64,000 nt of DNA from Vulgatibacter incomptus (GTDB lineage: Bacteria > Myxococcota > Myxococcia > Myxococcales > Vulgatibacteraceae), in the NCBI RefSeq assembly GCF_001263175.1, contig NZ_CP012332.1, forward strand, positions 2,043,501 to 2,107,500, in the 5' to 3' direction. The position numbers and the translations under genes are program-made. This document shows positions 27,384 through 37,631 of this stretch, one piece after another (the first letter of the stretch is position 1; the number at the start of each line of letters is the position of its first letter). A model generated the notes under the pieces. The model had not been told where the DNA came from and made no database searches. It saw only the letters and a program-made list of their open reading frames with translations.

Positions 27384-27454
27384 CTTCTAGCAAGATTTCC
27401 GAACCTTCGCGCGCCGCATTCACTCCCCATCGAGAGCAGGCGCGCGGCGTTGGC

Positions 27455-28549
27455 TCAGTTCTCCGCGGTCTTGACGCCGGCCTTCGCGAGCTCGGCGTCG
27501 ATCACCTTCTTGAACTCGTCGAAGGGGAGCGCACCCGAGAGCAGCTTGCCGTTGATGAAGAAGGCGGGCGTGCCGGTGACACCGGCCTCTTCGCCGGCCT
27601 CAGCGTTCGCCGAGACCTTCTCCGCCATCTTGCCGCCGTCGAGGCAGGCGTCGAACTTGGCGGAGTCGAGGCCGAGCTCCTTGGCGTAGCCCTTGAGCTC
27701 GTCCACGCCAAGGGCACGCTGGTTGCCGAACATCTTGTCGTGGAGCTCCCAGAACTTGCCCTGCTCGTCGGCGCAGTGCCCGGCCTCGGCGGCCTTCTGG
27801 GCGCTCGCGTGGAACGGGAGCGGGTAGTCGCGGAAGACCACGCGCACCTTGCCGGCGTAGGCCTCCTCGACCTGCGTGAGCGTAGCGTTCGCGCGGCTGC
27901 AGAACGGGCACTCGAAGTCGGAGAACTCGACGATCGTCACCGGCGCGTCCTTCGCGCCGCGGCTCGGGCCGATGGCCTCCACGTGGACCGCCGGAGCCTC
28001 GGGCTCGGCGAGGGTGATCTCCACCTTCGCGTCCGTCTTCAGCTTGTCCAGGAAGTCCATGACCGCCTTCTGCTGCTTCTGCGCGGTGAGGAACTGGCCG
28101 ATCCGCTCCTTCGCCTGATCGAACGGCGGCAGGCCCGGGGCGCCGGCGTTCTGGTCGTAGAACGCCCGGATCTCCTCGTCGGAGGGCGCAGCGGTCTTCC
28201 CCTCGACCTCGGCGCGGAGCATGTCCTCCTCGCTCATGCCGCGCTTCTTCGCCTCGGCCTCCATGAGCTGCTTGGCGACCATCCCCTCGAGGGAGCCCTG
28301 CCGCAGCTCGTGGAGCTTCTGGCGGTGCTCGCGCTCCAGGGTCGAGAGCTTGCCCCGGATCGACTTGTCGAGGTCGCCGAGGGTGATCTTCTTGTCGCCG
28401 ATCGTGGCGACGACGGTGGAGGGATCCTCGGCGGTGCCACGCGCAGCGGCGCCTGCGACGCCCCCATTGGCTCCAACGGAGGAGGTGTTGCTGCAACCTG
28501 CAACGGCGGCGAGCAGCACCGCGGCCAGGGGGACGAGCAAGCGATTCAT
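27455..28549 (-). CDS. Lipid-anchored DsbA-like thioredoxin with SurA-like N-terminus
   Basis: This 364-residue exported protein has lipobox AVAGC (Cys near 19). Residues about 45-165 resemble the N-terminal chaperone region of SurA-type proteins (VVATIGDKKITLGDLDKSIR, then a helical LEGMVAKQLMEAEAKKRGM). A DsbA-like thioredoxin fold follows with active site CPFC near 213 and the cis-Pro loop GVTGTPAFFING. The likely role is thiol oxidation or isomerisation and folding of envelope proteins. The ATG is divergent from trpS. Confidence 0.9.
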   Translation of the reverse strand: MNRLLVPLAAVLLAAVAGCSNTSSVGANGGVAGAAARGTAEDPSTVVATIGDKKITLGDLDKSIRGKLSTLEREHRQKLHELRQGSLEGMVAKQLMEAEAKKRGMSEEDMLRAEVEGKTAAPSDEEIRAFYDQNAGAPGLPPFDQAKERIGQFLTAQKQQKAVMDFLDKLKTDAKVEITLAEPEAPAVHVEAIGPSRGAKDAPVTIVEFSDFECPFCSRANATLTQVEEAYAGKVRVVFRDYPLPFHASAQKAAEAGHCADEQGKFWELHDKMFGNQRALGVDELKGYAKELGLDSAKFDACLDGGKMAEKVSANAEAGEEAGVTGTPAFFINGKLLSGALPFDEFKKVIDAELAKAGVKTAEN

Positions 28550-28682
28550 CGTGTCTCCATCGGGCGGCCAGGCGCCCGGAAAGCGTGGAATCCTCGGCGC
28601 TAACAGCCGGACGGTCAAGGGAAATGCCCGGCACGCGTCTTCCCAGCCTTCACTCGAAGGAGATCGCGGTAGAGTCGCGCCC

Positions 28683-29675
28683 ATGAGCACCTCCGCACCC
28701 TCGCAGGCCCGGATCCTCTCGGGCGTCCAGCCCTCGGGCACGCTGCACATCGGCAACTACTTCGGCGCCATCCAGCAGCACATCCAGCTCCAGGATTCGC
28801 AGGCCGAGGCCTTCTACTTCATCGCGAACTACCACGCGCTCACGACGCTCCGCGACGCCGATCGGCTTCGCGAGCTGACCCACAACGTGGCGCTCGACTA
28901 CCTGGCCCTCGGACTCGACCCGGCGAAGGCCGTCTTCTTCCGGCAGAGCGACGTCCCCGAGGTCCACGAGCTCGCCTGGTTCCTCGCCACGATCACGCCG
29001 GTGAGCCTCCTGGAGAAGGGCGTCTCCTACAAGGACAAGGTCACGAGAGGGATCGCGGCGAACGCGGGCCTGCTCACCTACCCGGTGCTCATGGCGGCGG
29101 ACATCCTCCTGCAGCAGGCGAGCCTGGTGCCGGTGGGAGAGGACCAGGTCCAGCACGTGGAGTTCGCCCGAGACATGGCCGGCTTCTTCAACAACGCCTA
29201 CGCGGGCGGCCAGGAGGTCCTCAAGCTCCCCAAGGCGCACTTCGCGCCGGGAAAGAAGGTCCCCGGCCTCGACGGCCAGAAGATGTCGAAGAGCTACGGG
29301 AACACCATCGGCATCTTCGAGGAGGGCTCGGCGCTCAAGAAGAAGGTGATGAGCATCAAGACCACCTCCGTGCCCCTCGGCCAGCCGCTCGATCCCGAGA
29401 ACGACACGGTCTTCGCGATCTACAAGCTCGTGGCGTCCCAGGCCGACGTCGCGGCGATGGAGGCCGACTACCGCTCGGGCGCAATCGGCTTCGGCCACGC
29501 CAAGCAGCGGCTCCACGAGGCCCTCGACAAGCACTTCGCCGACTCGCGAGATCGCCGCAAGGAGCTCGAGAAGAACCCGGCGGAGGTGGAGGCGATCCTG
29601 CGCATGGGCGCCGAGCGGGCGCGCCACACCGCGCGCGTCACGATCGACGCGTGCCGCCACGCCGTGGGCGTCTGA
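28683..29675 (+). CDS. trpS: Tryptophanyl-tRNA synthetase
   Basis: This class I synthetase charges tRNA-Trp. The HIGH-type motif is HIGN at residues 22-25, within SGVQPSGTLHIGNYFGAI. The KMSKS motif is present (GQKMSKSYGN, near 199-204). The 330-residue length is the usual bacterial form. The ATG at 28683 gives the normal N-terminus (ARILSGVQPSG). It is divergent from the DsbA-like gene and followed by a strong hairpin. Confidence 0.96.
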   Translation: MSTSAPSQARILSGVQPSGTLHIGNYFGAIQQHIQLQDSQAEAFYFIANYHALTTLRDADRLRELTHNVALDYLALGLDPAKAVFFRQSDVPEVHELAWFLATITPVSLLEKGVSYKDKVTRGIAANAGLLTYPVLMAADILLQQASLVPVGEDQVQHVEFARDMAGFFNNAYAGGQEVLKLPKAHFAPGKKVPGLDGQKMSKSYGNTIGIFEEGSALKKKVMSIKTTSVPLGQPLDPENDTVFAIYKLVASQADVAAMEADYRSGAIGFGHAKQRLHEALDKHFADSRDRRKELEKNPAEVEAILRMGAERARHTARVTIDACRHAVGV

Positions 29676-29687
29676 CGCCGCGAGGCG

Positions 29688-29713
29688 ATCGGCCCTGCCC
29701 TCGCAGGGCCGAT
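29688..29713 (+). terminator. Terminator after trpS
   Basis: ATCGGCCCTGC and GCAGGGCCGAT form a perfect 11-bp stem with a CCTC loop, 12 bases after the trpS stop. It is followed by TCCTCC rather than a T-run. Confidence 0.65.
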
Positions 29714-29848
29714 TCCTCCACACGTCCCGGGCGCTCGCCCGAGGCTCGTGGGCCCGCCAGACCCGGGATCGCTCGCCAGCCTGGCCGCCCTCGACCAAGC
29801 GAGACCGTGACTAGCCTTCCTTCGAGCATCCATCTCGAGGAGGCAGCG

Positions 29849-30793
29849 ATGTCGGAAGGCTGGCCGGAGCTTCCCTACGAATCCTGGAAGGACACCCACG
29901 ACACGCTGCTGCGCTACAGCCAGATCGTCGGCAAGATCCAGCTCGCGCTCACCCCGCTCGTGAACCACTGGTGGAACGTCGCGTTTCGCCTCGACACCCG
30001 CGGCATGCACACCCTGCCGATGCGCTGCGACGGGGGCAGCTTCGAGATCGCCTTCGACTTCGTCGACCACGCGTTGGTGGTCCGTACCAGCCGAGGCGTC
30101 GTCCGCTCGCTCCCCCTCGTCGCCAGGAGCGTCGCCGACTTCTGGTCCGAGCTCTTCACCGTTCTGGAGAGCCTCGGGATCGAGGTGGAGCTGAGCGACC
30201 GGCCCTGCGAGCTCGCGCTCGAGAAGAACGGGCTCCCGTTCCGCGAGGATCGCATCCACGCATCCTACGATCCCCACGCCGCCTACAGCTGGTGGCAGAT
30301 CCTGCTCTCGACCGAGCGGGTGCTCGAGGAGTTCCGCTCCCGCTTCCAGGGCAAGTGCAGCCCGGTGCTCTTCTGGTGGGGCACCTTCGATCTCGCGGTG
30401 ACGCGCTTCTCCGGCAAGCGGGCCCCACCCATGCCGGACGCCGACGTCATCACCCGCGAGTCCTTCACCCACGAGGAGAGCAGCGCCGGGATCTGGCCGG
30501 GCAACGCGTCCCTCGGCGAGCCCGCCTTCTACAGCTACGCCATGCCCGCGCCCGCCGGCTTCGGCGAGGCCCCCGTGCTCCCGAAGGAGGCCTACTTCGA
30601 CCACGACCTCGGCGAGTTCGTCCTCCCCTACTCCGCGGTCCGCACCTCGCGGAACCCGCGGGAGACGCTGCTCGCGTTCCTGCAGAGCACCTACGAGGCG
30701 GCGGCCGACCTCGGCGGCTGGGATCGCAAGCGCCTCGAGCGCGCACCACCGGAGCCGCTCATCGCCGAGCCGGGAGGCGCGCCGCTGCACTGA
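29849..30793 (+). CDS. DUF5996 family protein
   Basis: This 314-residue protein matches the DUF5996 pattern: WPELPYESWKDTHDTLLRYS, then QIVGKIQLALTPLVNHWWNV, and later SWWQILLSTERVLEEFR and GTFDLAVTRFSGKRAPP. The family is of unknown function, although the repeated His/Trp and Arg residues suggest a binding pocket. The ATG at 29849 follows GAGGAGGC, a good ribosome site. It stands alone between two terminators. Confidence 0.9.
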   Translation: MSEGWPELPYESWKDTHDTLLRYSQIVGKIQLALTPLVNHWWNVAFRLDTRGMHTLPMRCDGGSFEIAFDFVDHALVVRTSRGVVRSLPLVARSVADFWSELFTVLESLGIEVELSDRPCELALEKNGLPFREDRIHASYDPHAAYSWWQILLSTERVLEEFRSRFQGKCSPVLFWWGTFDLAVTRFSGKRAPPMPDADVITRESFTHEESSAGIWPGNASLGEPAFYSYAMPAPAGFGEAPVLPKEAYFDHDLGEFVLPYSAVRTSRNPRETLLAFLQSTYEAAADLGGWDRKRLERAPPEPLIAEPGGAPLH

Positions 30794-30814
30794 CGAGAGT
30801 TGGCGAGGAGGTCG

Positions 30815-30842
30815 CTTCGTCTCGCGAGACCGCGAGACGAAG
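30815..30842. terminator. Bidirectional hairpin between DUF5996 gene and lpxC
   Basis: CTTCGTCTCGC and GCGAGACGAAG form a perfect 11-bp stem with a 6-base loop, centred between two convergent genes. It could end both transcripts. Confidence 0.6.
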
Positions 30843-30874
30843 AATGACACAGGGAATCGGTCTTCAGCCGCGGC

Positions 30875-31804
30875 TCAGGCGACCTGCTCGAGTCCGCCCC
30901 AGGCCGGCAGCCGGATGTCGAGGCGCTCGAGCTCCTTCTGCTCCCCCACCTCGAGCACGTCGTGGGTCGACGGATCGCCGAGGACCTGGGTGACGAGCTT
31001 GTGGTTGAGCATGTGGCCCGACTTGTGCGCCACCAGGTGGCCGATCACGGGCATGCCCAGGAGCGAGACGTCGCCGATCGAGTCGAGGATCTTGTGGCGC
31101 ACGAACTCGTCCGGGAAGCGAAGGCCGTCCGGGTTGAGGATGCTGAAGTCGTCGACGACGATCGCGTTCTCGATGGAGCCGCCCTTGGCGAGGCCCATCT
31201 TCTTCAGCATCTCGACCTCGCGGTAGAAGCCGAAGGTGCGGGCCCGGCAGATCTCGCGGTCGAAGAAGCGGTCGCTGAAGTCCATGCGGAACGACTGGTT
31301 CGAGATCAGCGGGTGGTCGAAGTCGATGGTGAACGACACCGAAAACTGCGAGGCCGGCAGGAAGGTCGCCTGCTTGTCGCCCTCCTTCACCGTGACCGGC
31401 TTGCGGATCACGAGGAAGCGCTTCATGGCGCGCTGGAGCTCGATGCCCGCCGAGCGGATCAGGTAGACGAAGGGCGCGGCCGAGCCGTCCATGATGGGGA
31501 CCTCGGGGCCGTCCACCTCCACGCGGCAGTTGTCGATCCCGAGGCCCGCGAGGGCGGCCATCAGGTGCTCGATGGTCGCGACGCGGACGCCGTCCTTGCC
31601 GATGGTGGTCGCCATCTGGGTGTCGACCACGTACTCGGCGCGGGCCGGAATCTCGACGTGCTGCGGCAGATCCGTGCGGACGAAGACGATCCCGGTGCCC
31701 GTGTGCGCGGGGCAGAGCGAGAGCGTGATCGGCGTGCCCGAGTGGAGGCCGATGCCGGTGCAGCTCACCTTCGACTTCACGGTGCGCTGGTTGAGGTGGT
31801 TCAT
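30875..31804 (-). CDS. lpxC: UDP-3-O-acyl-N-acetylglucosamine deacetylase
   Basis: LpxC is the zinc deacetylase at the committed step of lipid A synthesis. The zinc motifs are visible: TIEHLMAALAGLGIDN with the first His, and HKILDSIGDVSLLG with the second His and Asp. The general-base and substrate region (AHKSGHMLNHKLV) is near the C-terminus. The 309-residue length is normal. The ATG at 31804 gives the standard start MNHLNQRTVKSKVSCTGIGL. Its presence implies an LPS-bearing outer membrane. Confidence 0.96.
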   Translation of the reverse strand: MNHLNQRTVKSKVSCTGIGLHSGTPITLSLCPAHTGTGIVFVRTDLPQHVEIPARAEYVVDTQMATTIGKDGVRVATIEHLMAALAGLGIDNCRVEVDGPEVPIMDGSAAPFVYLIRSAGIELQRAMKRFLVIRKPVTVKEGDKQATFLPASQFSVSFTIDFDHPLISNQSFRMDFSDRFFDREICRARTFGFYREVEMLKKMGLAKGGSIENAIVVDDFSILNPDGLRFPDEFVRHKILDSIGDVSLLGMPVIGHLVAHKSGHMLNHKLVTQVLGDPSTHDVLEVGEQKELERLDIRLPAWGGLEQVA

Positions 31805-32027
31805 CTGGCCGGTCTCCGGGGAAGCGGATTCGGGGTGTGATCTACCCCTCATTCGAGCGTGGGCGCGGCAATTTTGCAAAATGCGCGCCCGGGATCAACC
31901 CACCCGGAAAAAAATCCGGCAAATCACTGAATTCACGGCTGAATCCATCGCAAGAACGACGGGGCCCCGCTCGTCGGCCCCTCGGGCTCCGATCGAGAAC
32001 CACGACAACCCTGTCAGGGTGGGAAGC

Positions 32028-32762
32028 GTGATATACGCCCTGGGCCCCACGCAAGGATCGCCAGAAGACGTGCTCCCCCTCAAGGACGACCTCCCCGTAC
32101 GACGATTCCCGCTCGTGACGATCGCCCTCGTCGCCGCCAACGTGGCGGTCTTCGCCTGGCAGATCGCCAAAGCCCCCTCGTTCGTCGACTCGATCCGCTT
32201 CCTCGGCATGGTCCCGGGGGCGTTCGCCCCTGCCGACTCCGCGCCCGTCGGGCTGCCGCCCGTGCTCACGATCTTCACGAGCATGTTCGCCCACGGCTCG
32301 CTGCTCCACCTGGGCGGCAACCTGCTCTTCCTCTGGATCTTCGGGAACAACGTCGAGGACGCGATGGGCCGCCTCGGCTTCCTGGGCTTCTACGTCCTCT
32401 GCGGGATCGGCGCCGCCGCGGCGCAGGTCGGCTTCGACCCGGCGTCGCAGATCCCGATGGTCGGTGCCTCCGGCGCGATCGCAGGCGTCCTCGGCGCGTA
32501 CTTCCTGCTCTACCCGCGCGCCCGCGTCCTCACCGTAATCCCGATCTTCGTCTTCCTGAAGTTCATCTGGGTCCCGGCGATCTTCTTCCTCGGGATCTGG
32601 TTCGTCTTCCAGCTCCTGGGCGGCCTCGGCACGCCGGAAGGCGCCGGCGGTGTGGCCTTCTGGGCCCACGTGGGCGGCTTCGTCGCGGGCCTGCTGCTGG
32701 TGAAGCCCTTCGCCGGCACCATCTGGCGCCGCCCCCAGGCCAGGAAGCCGTCCCTCTTCTGA
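32028..32762 (+). CDS. Rhomboid intramembrane serine protease
   Basis: This 244-residue polytopic membrane protein has the rhomboid catalytic dyad. The Ser is near residue 147, in MVGASGAIAGVLGAY, and the His is near 215, in WAHVGGFVAGLLL. The L1 element HLGGNLLFLWIFGNNVEDAMG is typical. Substrates are unknown; bacterial rhomboids cleave helices within the membrane. The start is a GTG at 32028 after GGGTGGGAAG. It is divergent from lpxC, with a 223-base intergenic region. Confidence 0.92.
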   Translation: MIYALGPTQGSPEDVLPLKDDLPVRRFPLVTIALVAANVAVFAWQIAKAPSFVDSIRFLGMVPGAFAPADSAPVGLPPVLTIFTSMFAHGSLLHLGGNLLFLWIFGNNVEDAMGRLGFLGFYVLCGIGAAAAQVGFDPASQIPMVGASGAIAGVLGAYFLLYPRARVLTVIPIFVFLKFIWVPAIFFLGIWFVFQLLGGLGTPEGAGGVAFWAHVGGFVAGLLLVKPFAGTIWRRPQARKPSLF

Positions 32763-32824
32763 CAGATGGGGCCCGGCTCCCGAGGGCGCGGGCAGCCCCC
32801 TCATCTCGCCGAACCGGTCGAGCG

Positions 32825-33844
32825 CTAAAAGATTGCGCCGGGCGCGGCGGGCGTGCGGCCGAGGTGCTGGTAGGCCCGGGGCGTCGCGATCCGGCCGCGA
32901 GGCGTGCGCATCAGGAAGCCCTCCTGCAGCAGGAAGGGCTCGTAGACGTCCTCGATGGTGTCGCTCTCCTCGCCCACGCTGGCCGCGAGGGTCTCGAGGC
33001 CCACGGGCCCGCCGCCGAAGCGATCGATGATCGCCAGGAGCAGGCGCCGATCCATGGCGTCGAAGCCGGCCTCGTCGATCTCGAGACGCTGCAGCGCGCG
33101 ATCCGCGCCCGCGCGATCGATCGCCCTCGCGCCGCTCTCCTGGACGAAGTCGCGGACCCGGCGCAGGAGGCGGTTCGCGATCCGCGGCGTGCCCCTGGCG
33201 CGCCGCGCGATCTCCTCGGCGCCGGCCTGCTCGATCCGAACGCCCAGGATCCCCGCGGCCCGTTCGACGATCGCGGTGAGCTCTTCGCGCGGGTAGAAAT
33301 CGAGGCGCTCGAGGATCGGGAAGCGATCGCGCAAGGGGCTCGCGAGGAGGCCGGTCCGCGTGGTCGCGCCCACCAGCGTGAACTTCGGCAGGTCGATCCG
33401 CAGCGCCCGCGCCGCCGGACCGCTGTCGATCACGATGTCGAAGCGGAAGTCCTCCATCGCCGGGTAGAGGCTCTCCTCCACCGCCGGCGTGAGACGGTGG
33501 ATCTCGTCGATGAAGAGCACGTCCCGCGGCTGGAGGTTCGTGAGGATCCCGGCGAGGTCCCCCTTCTTCTGCAGGGCCGGGCCGTTCGTGTAGTGGAGCT
33601 GGCTGCCGAGCTCCTGGGCGATCACGTGGGCGAGGGAGGTCTTGCCCAGCCCCGGCGGCCCCGAGAAGAGGCAGTGGTCCAGGGCCTCACCCCGCCTCCG
33701 CGCGGCCGACACGTAGACCTCGAGCTTGTCGACCACGCGGCGCTGGCCGACGTACTCAGCGAAGTTCCGAGGACGCAGGGAGAGCTCGCCCTCCTCTTCC
33801 GGGGCGAGGGTTTCGGGATCAAGTGCGTCGCCGCGTCGGCTCAT
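32825..33844 (-). CDS. ruvB: Holliday junction helicase subunit RuvB
   Basis: RuvB is the AAA+ motor of branch migration with RuvA. It has Walker [13 protein letters not shown], Walker [12 protein letters not shown], sensor [18 protein letters not shown] and the C-terminal winged helix ([19 protein letters not shown]). At 339 residues it is full length. Unlike the usual ruvAB operon it is separated from ruvA and ruvC by an rpoN-like gene on the opposite strand. Confidence 0.97.
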   Translation of the reverse strand: MSRRGDALDPETLAPEEEGELSLRPRNFAEYVGQRRVVDKLEVYVSAARRRGEALDHCLFSGPPGLGKTSLAHVIAQELGSQLHYTNGPALQKKGDLAGILTNLQPRDVLFIDEIHRLTPAVEESLYPAMEDFRFDIVIDSGPAARALRIDLPKFTLVGATTRTGLLASPLRDRFPILERLDFYPREELTAIVERAAGILGVRIEQAGAEEIARRARGTPRIANRLLRRVRDFVQESGARAIDRAGADRALQRLEIDEAGFDAMDRRLLLAIIDRFGGGPVGLETLAASVGEESDTIEDVYEPFLLQEGFLMRTPRGRIATPRAYQHLGRTPAAPGAIF

Positions 33845-34039
33845 ATCGGCGCGGACTCTACCACGATGGAGGGGCGTGGCCGTCCTGCTTTGGACACGCT
33901 CCCGGCCCCCGTTTTCCTTCTCCGGAGATGCCGTCTACAATCGCTCGTACGCGGATCGGCGAACCGCTCGGTCCCGTTCCGCGAGGCGATGTGCCCGGGA
34001 ACCCGTCGGCTCTCGAGGCCGCCTGACGAAAGGTGGATT

Positions 34040-34079
34040 GGGCGCTCCACGGAAGCGCCCGTCGCGGGAGGTTCCCAAT
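34040..34079 (+). promoter_or_regulatory. Leader hairpin before the rpoN-like gene
   Basis: GGGCGCT and AGCGCCC form a 7-bp stem just upstream of the GGGAGG ribosome site. The sequence ATTGGG at 34037-34042 could alternatively pair with CCCAAT overlapping the start codon. Whether this regulates translation is untested. Confidence 0.3.
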
Positions 34080-35481
34080 GTCGATCGAGCTCGAATCCAA
34101 GGTGCGGCTGGATCTCCTGCCCCCGGGTCCGGCCCCGTCGCCGCGCATCGATCTCCTCCGCCTCTCCCGGCGCGAGCTGGCCAGCCGGATCCGCGACGAG
34201 GTCGAGCGGAATCCCCTCCTGGAGGAGCGAACCAACACCCTCGAGCAGGACCGCCACGACGCCGTCCGGGAGCTCTCGTCGATCGAGCGCTTCGCGGCCC
34301 AGGAAGACGCCGCCGCTCGGGAGCCGCTGTCGGATCCGGACTGGGAGGACGGGGTCGAAGAGCTCGCGGAGGAGCTCCTCTCGTCCGAGGGCGATCCGGA
34401 GCAGGAGCTCTCCCTCCTCGACCATCTGGTCACGCAGATGCGGCTGACCAGCTTCAGCCCCGACGAGGAACGGGTCTCGAAGCTGATCCTCGGCAACCTC
34501 GACGAAGACGGCTATTTCCGCCTCGAGGACGTCGAGGGCGATCCCCTGATCGCCGTCGCTGGAGAGGCCGAGGTCGGACTGGATGTCGCAGCCGGAGCGC
34601 TGAGGAAGCTGCAGCAGCTCGAGCCGACCGGCGTCTGCGCGCGGGACCTCGAGGAGTGCCTGCTCCTGCAGGCTCGCGCATGGGGCGAGGACCGAGGGCT
34701 GGTGGGCGCGATCATCCGCAAGCACCTCCCGGCGCTGGAGGCACGGGGCCTGCGGTCCATCGCGTCGGATCTCGACGCGGAGCTCGGCGAGGTGATCGTG
34801 GCCGAGCGCATCATCGCGGAGATGGAGCCGAGGCCCGCCCGCGCCTTCCTCGCCGATGAATCCCCCTTCATCCTCCCCGACGTCCAGGTGCATCGATCCG
34901 GCAACGAGTGGATCGTCACCGCCGACGATCCGCTCGCGCGGATCCGGATCAGCCGTCGTTACCGCGGATCCCTCCGCCGGGAGAGCCCGGCGGCGGACTT
35001 CCTTCGAGAGAACCTCCACGCCGCCAGGGCCCTGATCGACTCGGTCGAGGGTCGGCAGCGGATCCTGGTTCGTATGGTCGAGGCCATCGCGCGGCTGCGG
35101 ACCGAGCTCTTCGAGAGAGGACCATCCGCTGCCGTTCCCCTCGACGCCCGGGACGTCGCCGCCGAGGTCGGCCTCCATCCGTCGACGGTCCTCGGCGCCG
35201 CCGCCGGCAAGCTGGTCGCCACGCCCAACGGAGTCCTGCCGCTCGCCTCGTTCTTCGCGCCTCCTCTCGACGAAGGGATGGCGCACGTCGACGAGGTGAC
35301 CGACGAGCTCGAACAGGAGATCCTCGATCTCGTCTCGTCCGAGCCTCCGCGGCGCCCCTACTCCGACCACCAGCTCGTCGAGCTGCTCCGCGTGCGCCGA
35401 CTCGAGGCGAGCCGGCCGCTGGTTTCCCGCTGCCGGGAGCTCCTGGGGATCCCACCCACGAGCGAGCGAAGCCGACGCTGA
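34078..35481 (+). CDS. Aberrant RNA polymerase sigma-54 (RpoN-like) factor
   Basis: This 467-residue RpoN homologue has region I (PRIDLLRLSRRELASRIRDE, VERNPLLEE), an acidic region II, and a core-binding domain (SLLDHLVTQMRLTSFSPDEE, LGNLDEDGYF, LQQLEPTGVCARDLEECL). A helix-turn-helix follows (ARDVAAEVGLHPSTVLGAAAGK). The C-terminal RpoN box, normally ARRTVAKYRE, is degenerate here (ASRPLVSRCREL). Canonical rpoN is therefore probably elsewhere. This copy may recognise a different -24 element or be impaired. It converges with ruvA. Confidence 0.85.
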   Translation: MSIELESKVRLDLLPPGPAPSPRIDLLRLSRRELASRIRDEVERNPLLEERTNTLEQDRHDAVRELSSIERFAAQEDAAAREPLSDPDWEDGVEELAEELLSSEGDPEQELSLLDHLVTQMRLTSFSPDEERVSKLILGNLDEDGYFRLEDVEGDPLIAVAGEAEVGLDVAAGALRKLQQLEPTGVCARDLEECLLLQARAWGEDRGLVGAIIRKHLPALEARGLRSIASDLDAELGEVIVAERIIAEMEPRPARAFLADESPFILPDVQVHRSGNEWIVTADDPLARIRISRRYRGSLRRESPAADFLRENLHAARALIDSVEGRQRILVRMVEAIARLRTELFERGPSAAVPLDARDVAAEVGLHPSTVLGAAAGKLVATPNGVLPLASFFAPPLDEGMAHVDEVTDELEQEILDLVSSEPPRRPYSDHQLVELLRVRRLEASRPLVSRCRELLGIPPTSERSRR

Positions 35482-35503
35482 CGATCCCGTCGACGGCCAG
35501 CCG

Positions 35504-36097
35504 TCAGCGAGCGCGGAGCGCCTCGCGGACGAGATCCTCGAGGGAGGCGTCGGCGGCGGCGCGGCCGCGGGCCTCGGCCGCCAGGCGATCGGCCTCGGCG
35601 GGCTTGAAGCCCAGGGCTTCGAGGGCCCGGAAGAGCTCGTCCTTTGGCGCGACGACGTTCACCGCCGGCGCCGCTCTGGGCGTCGACGCCGGGACGAAGG
35701 ACGCCAGCCGTTCGCGGAGATCGAGCACCAGCCTCTCGGCCGTCTTCTTTCCGACCCCGGGCAGCTTCTTCAGCCGCGCGAGATCCCCGCCGACGATGGC
35801 CGCCGCGATCTCCTCGGGCTCGCCGCCGGAGAGGAGGTTCATCGCCGCCCGCGGCCCGACCCCCTGCACCCGGATCAGCTCGCGGAAGAGCGCCTCCTCG
35901 AGCTCGGAGGAGAAGCCGAAGAGCTCGATAGCGTCCTCGCGGACCGCGGTGTGGATCCGCATCGTCACCTGGGCGCCGGTGGGGAGCCTCGCGAGGGTCG
36001 TCTCACTGCAAGTGACGAGGTACCCGACTCCTCCTACGTCGAGGATCATCCCGCCGATCGCCTTGCGATCGACCGTTCCCTTGAGCTGCGCGATCAT
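35504..36097 (-). CDS. ruvA: Holliday junction protein RuvA
   Basis: RuvA binds four-way junctions and loads RuvB. It has the OB-fold N-terminus (MIAQLKGTVDRKAIGGMILD), the two helix-hairpin-helix motifs (LIRVQGVGPRAAMNLL; LKKLPGVGKKTAERLVLDL) and the C-terminal RuvB-interacting domain (RALEALGFKPAEADRLA). At 197 residues it is typical. It lies 12 bases downstream of ruvC in the nadA-ruvC-ruvA operon. Confidence 0.96.
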   Translation of the reverse strand: MIAQLKGTVDRKAIGGMILDVGGVGYLVTCSETTLARLPTGAQVTMRIHTAVREDAIELFGFSSELEEALFRELIRVQGVGPRAAMNLLSGGEPEEIAAAIVGGDLARLKKLPGVGKKTAERLVLDLRERLASFVPASTPRAAPAVNVVAPKDELFRALEALGFKPAEADRLAAEARGRAAADASLEDLVREALRAR

Positions 36098-36109
36098 CGG
36101 TTTGGATCC

Positions 36110-36670
36110 TCATGGCGCGCGCCGCGTCCGTTTCGCTGCGGGCCGGGGCGGAACGACGGCAGGGCGCATACGAAGGACGGCGGAGGCAGCGCCCGTTGCG
36201 GGCATCCGGGCCCGGTTCAGGTGGCAGATGGCCGCCGCGATCGCGTCGCAGGCGTGCTCGTCCCCGGGGACCTCCACGCCGAGCAGCATCGAGACCATCC
36301 GCGAGACCTGCTCCTTGCCGGCCCTCCCGCTGCCCGAGACGGCCCGCTTGATCTCGCTCGCAGCGTACTCGAAGACCTCGATCGACGAGCCGGCGGCGGC
36401 AACCAGCGCGGCGCCCCTCGCCTGCCCCAGCACCAGGGCGGAGCGAGCGTTGACCGCGTGGTAGACCTCCTCGACGGAGACCGCCTCGGGCGACGTCCGC
36501 GCCACCACGTCGACGAGGCCCGCGTGGATCCGGCCGAGGCGCACCGCGAGGGGGAGCGCGTCGCCAGGGGACAGGGTCCCGCAGGCGACGAGGGTCAGCT
36601 TGCTGCCCTTGGCGTCCACGACGCCGTAGCCGGTGTGCCGGGAGCCGGGATCGATTCCGAGGACGCGCAC
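36110..36670 (-). CDS. ruvC: Holliday junction resolvase RuvC
   Basis: RuvC is the endonuclease that cuts Holliday junctions symmetrically. The RNase H-like fold starts MRVLGIDPGSRHTGYGVVD with catalytic Asp7. The other acidic residues lie in the family regions (EAVSVEEVYHA near 66-70, and DEHACDAIAAAI near the C-terminus). It begins 4 bases after the nadA stop. The 186-residue length is normal. Confidence 0.96.
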   Translation of the reverse strand: MRVLGIDPGSRHTGYGVVDAKGSKLTLVACGTLSPGDALPLAVRLGRIHAGLVDVVARTSPEAVSVEEVYHAVNARSALVLGQARGAALVAAAGSSIEVFEYAASEIKRAVSGSGRAGKEQVSRMVSMLLGVEVPGDEHACDAIAAAICHLNRARMPATGAASAVLRMRPAVVPPRPAAKRTRRAP

Positions 36671-36674
36671 CTGC

Positions 36675-37631
<957 letters not shown>

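Noticed and set aside
32763-32820. Imperfect GC hairpin between rhomboid and ruvB as a terminator
   Set aside because: The arms (GATGGGG and CCCCCTCATC) match poorly and enclose a long loop; support was too weak to list.
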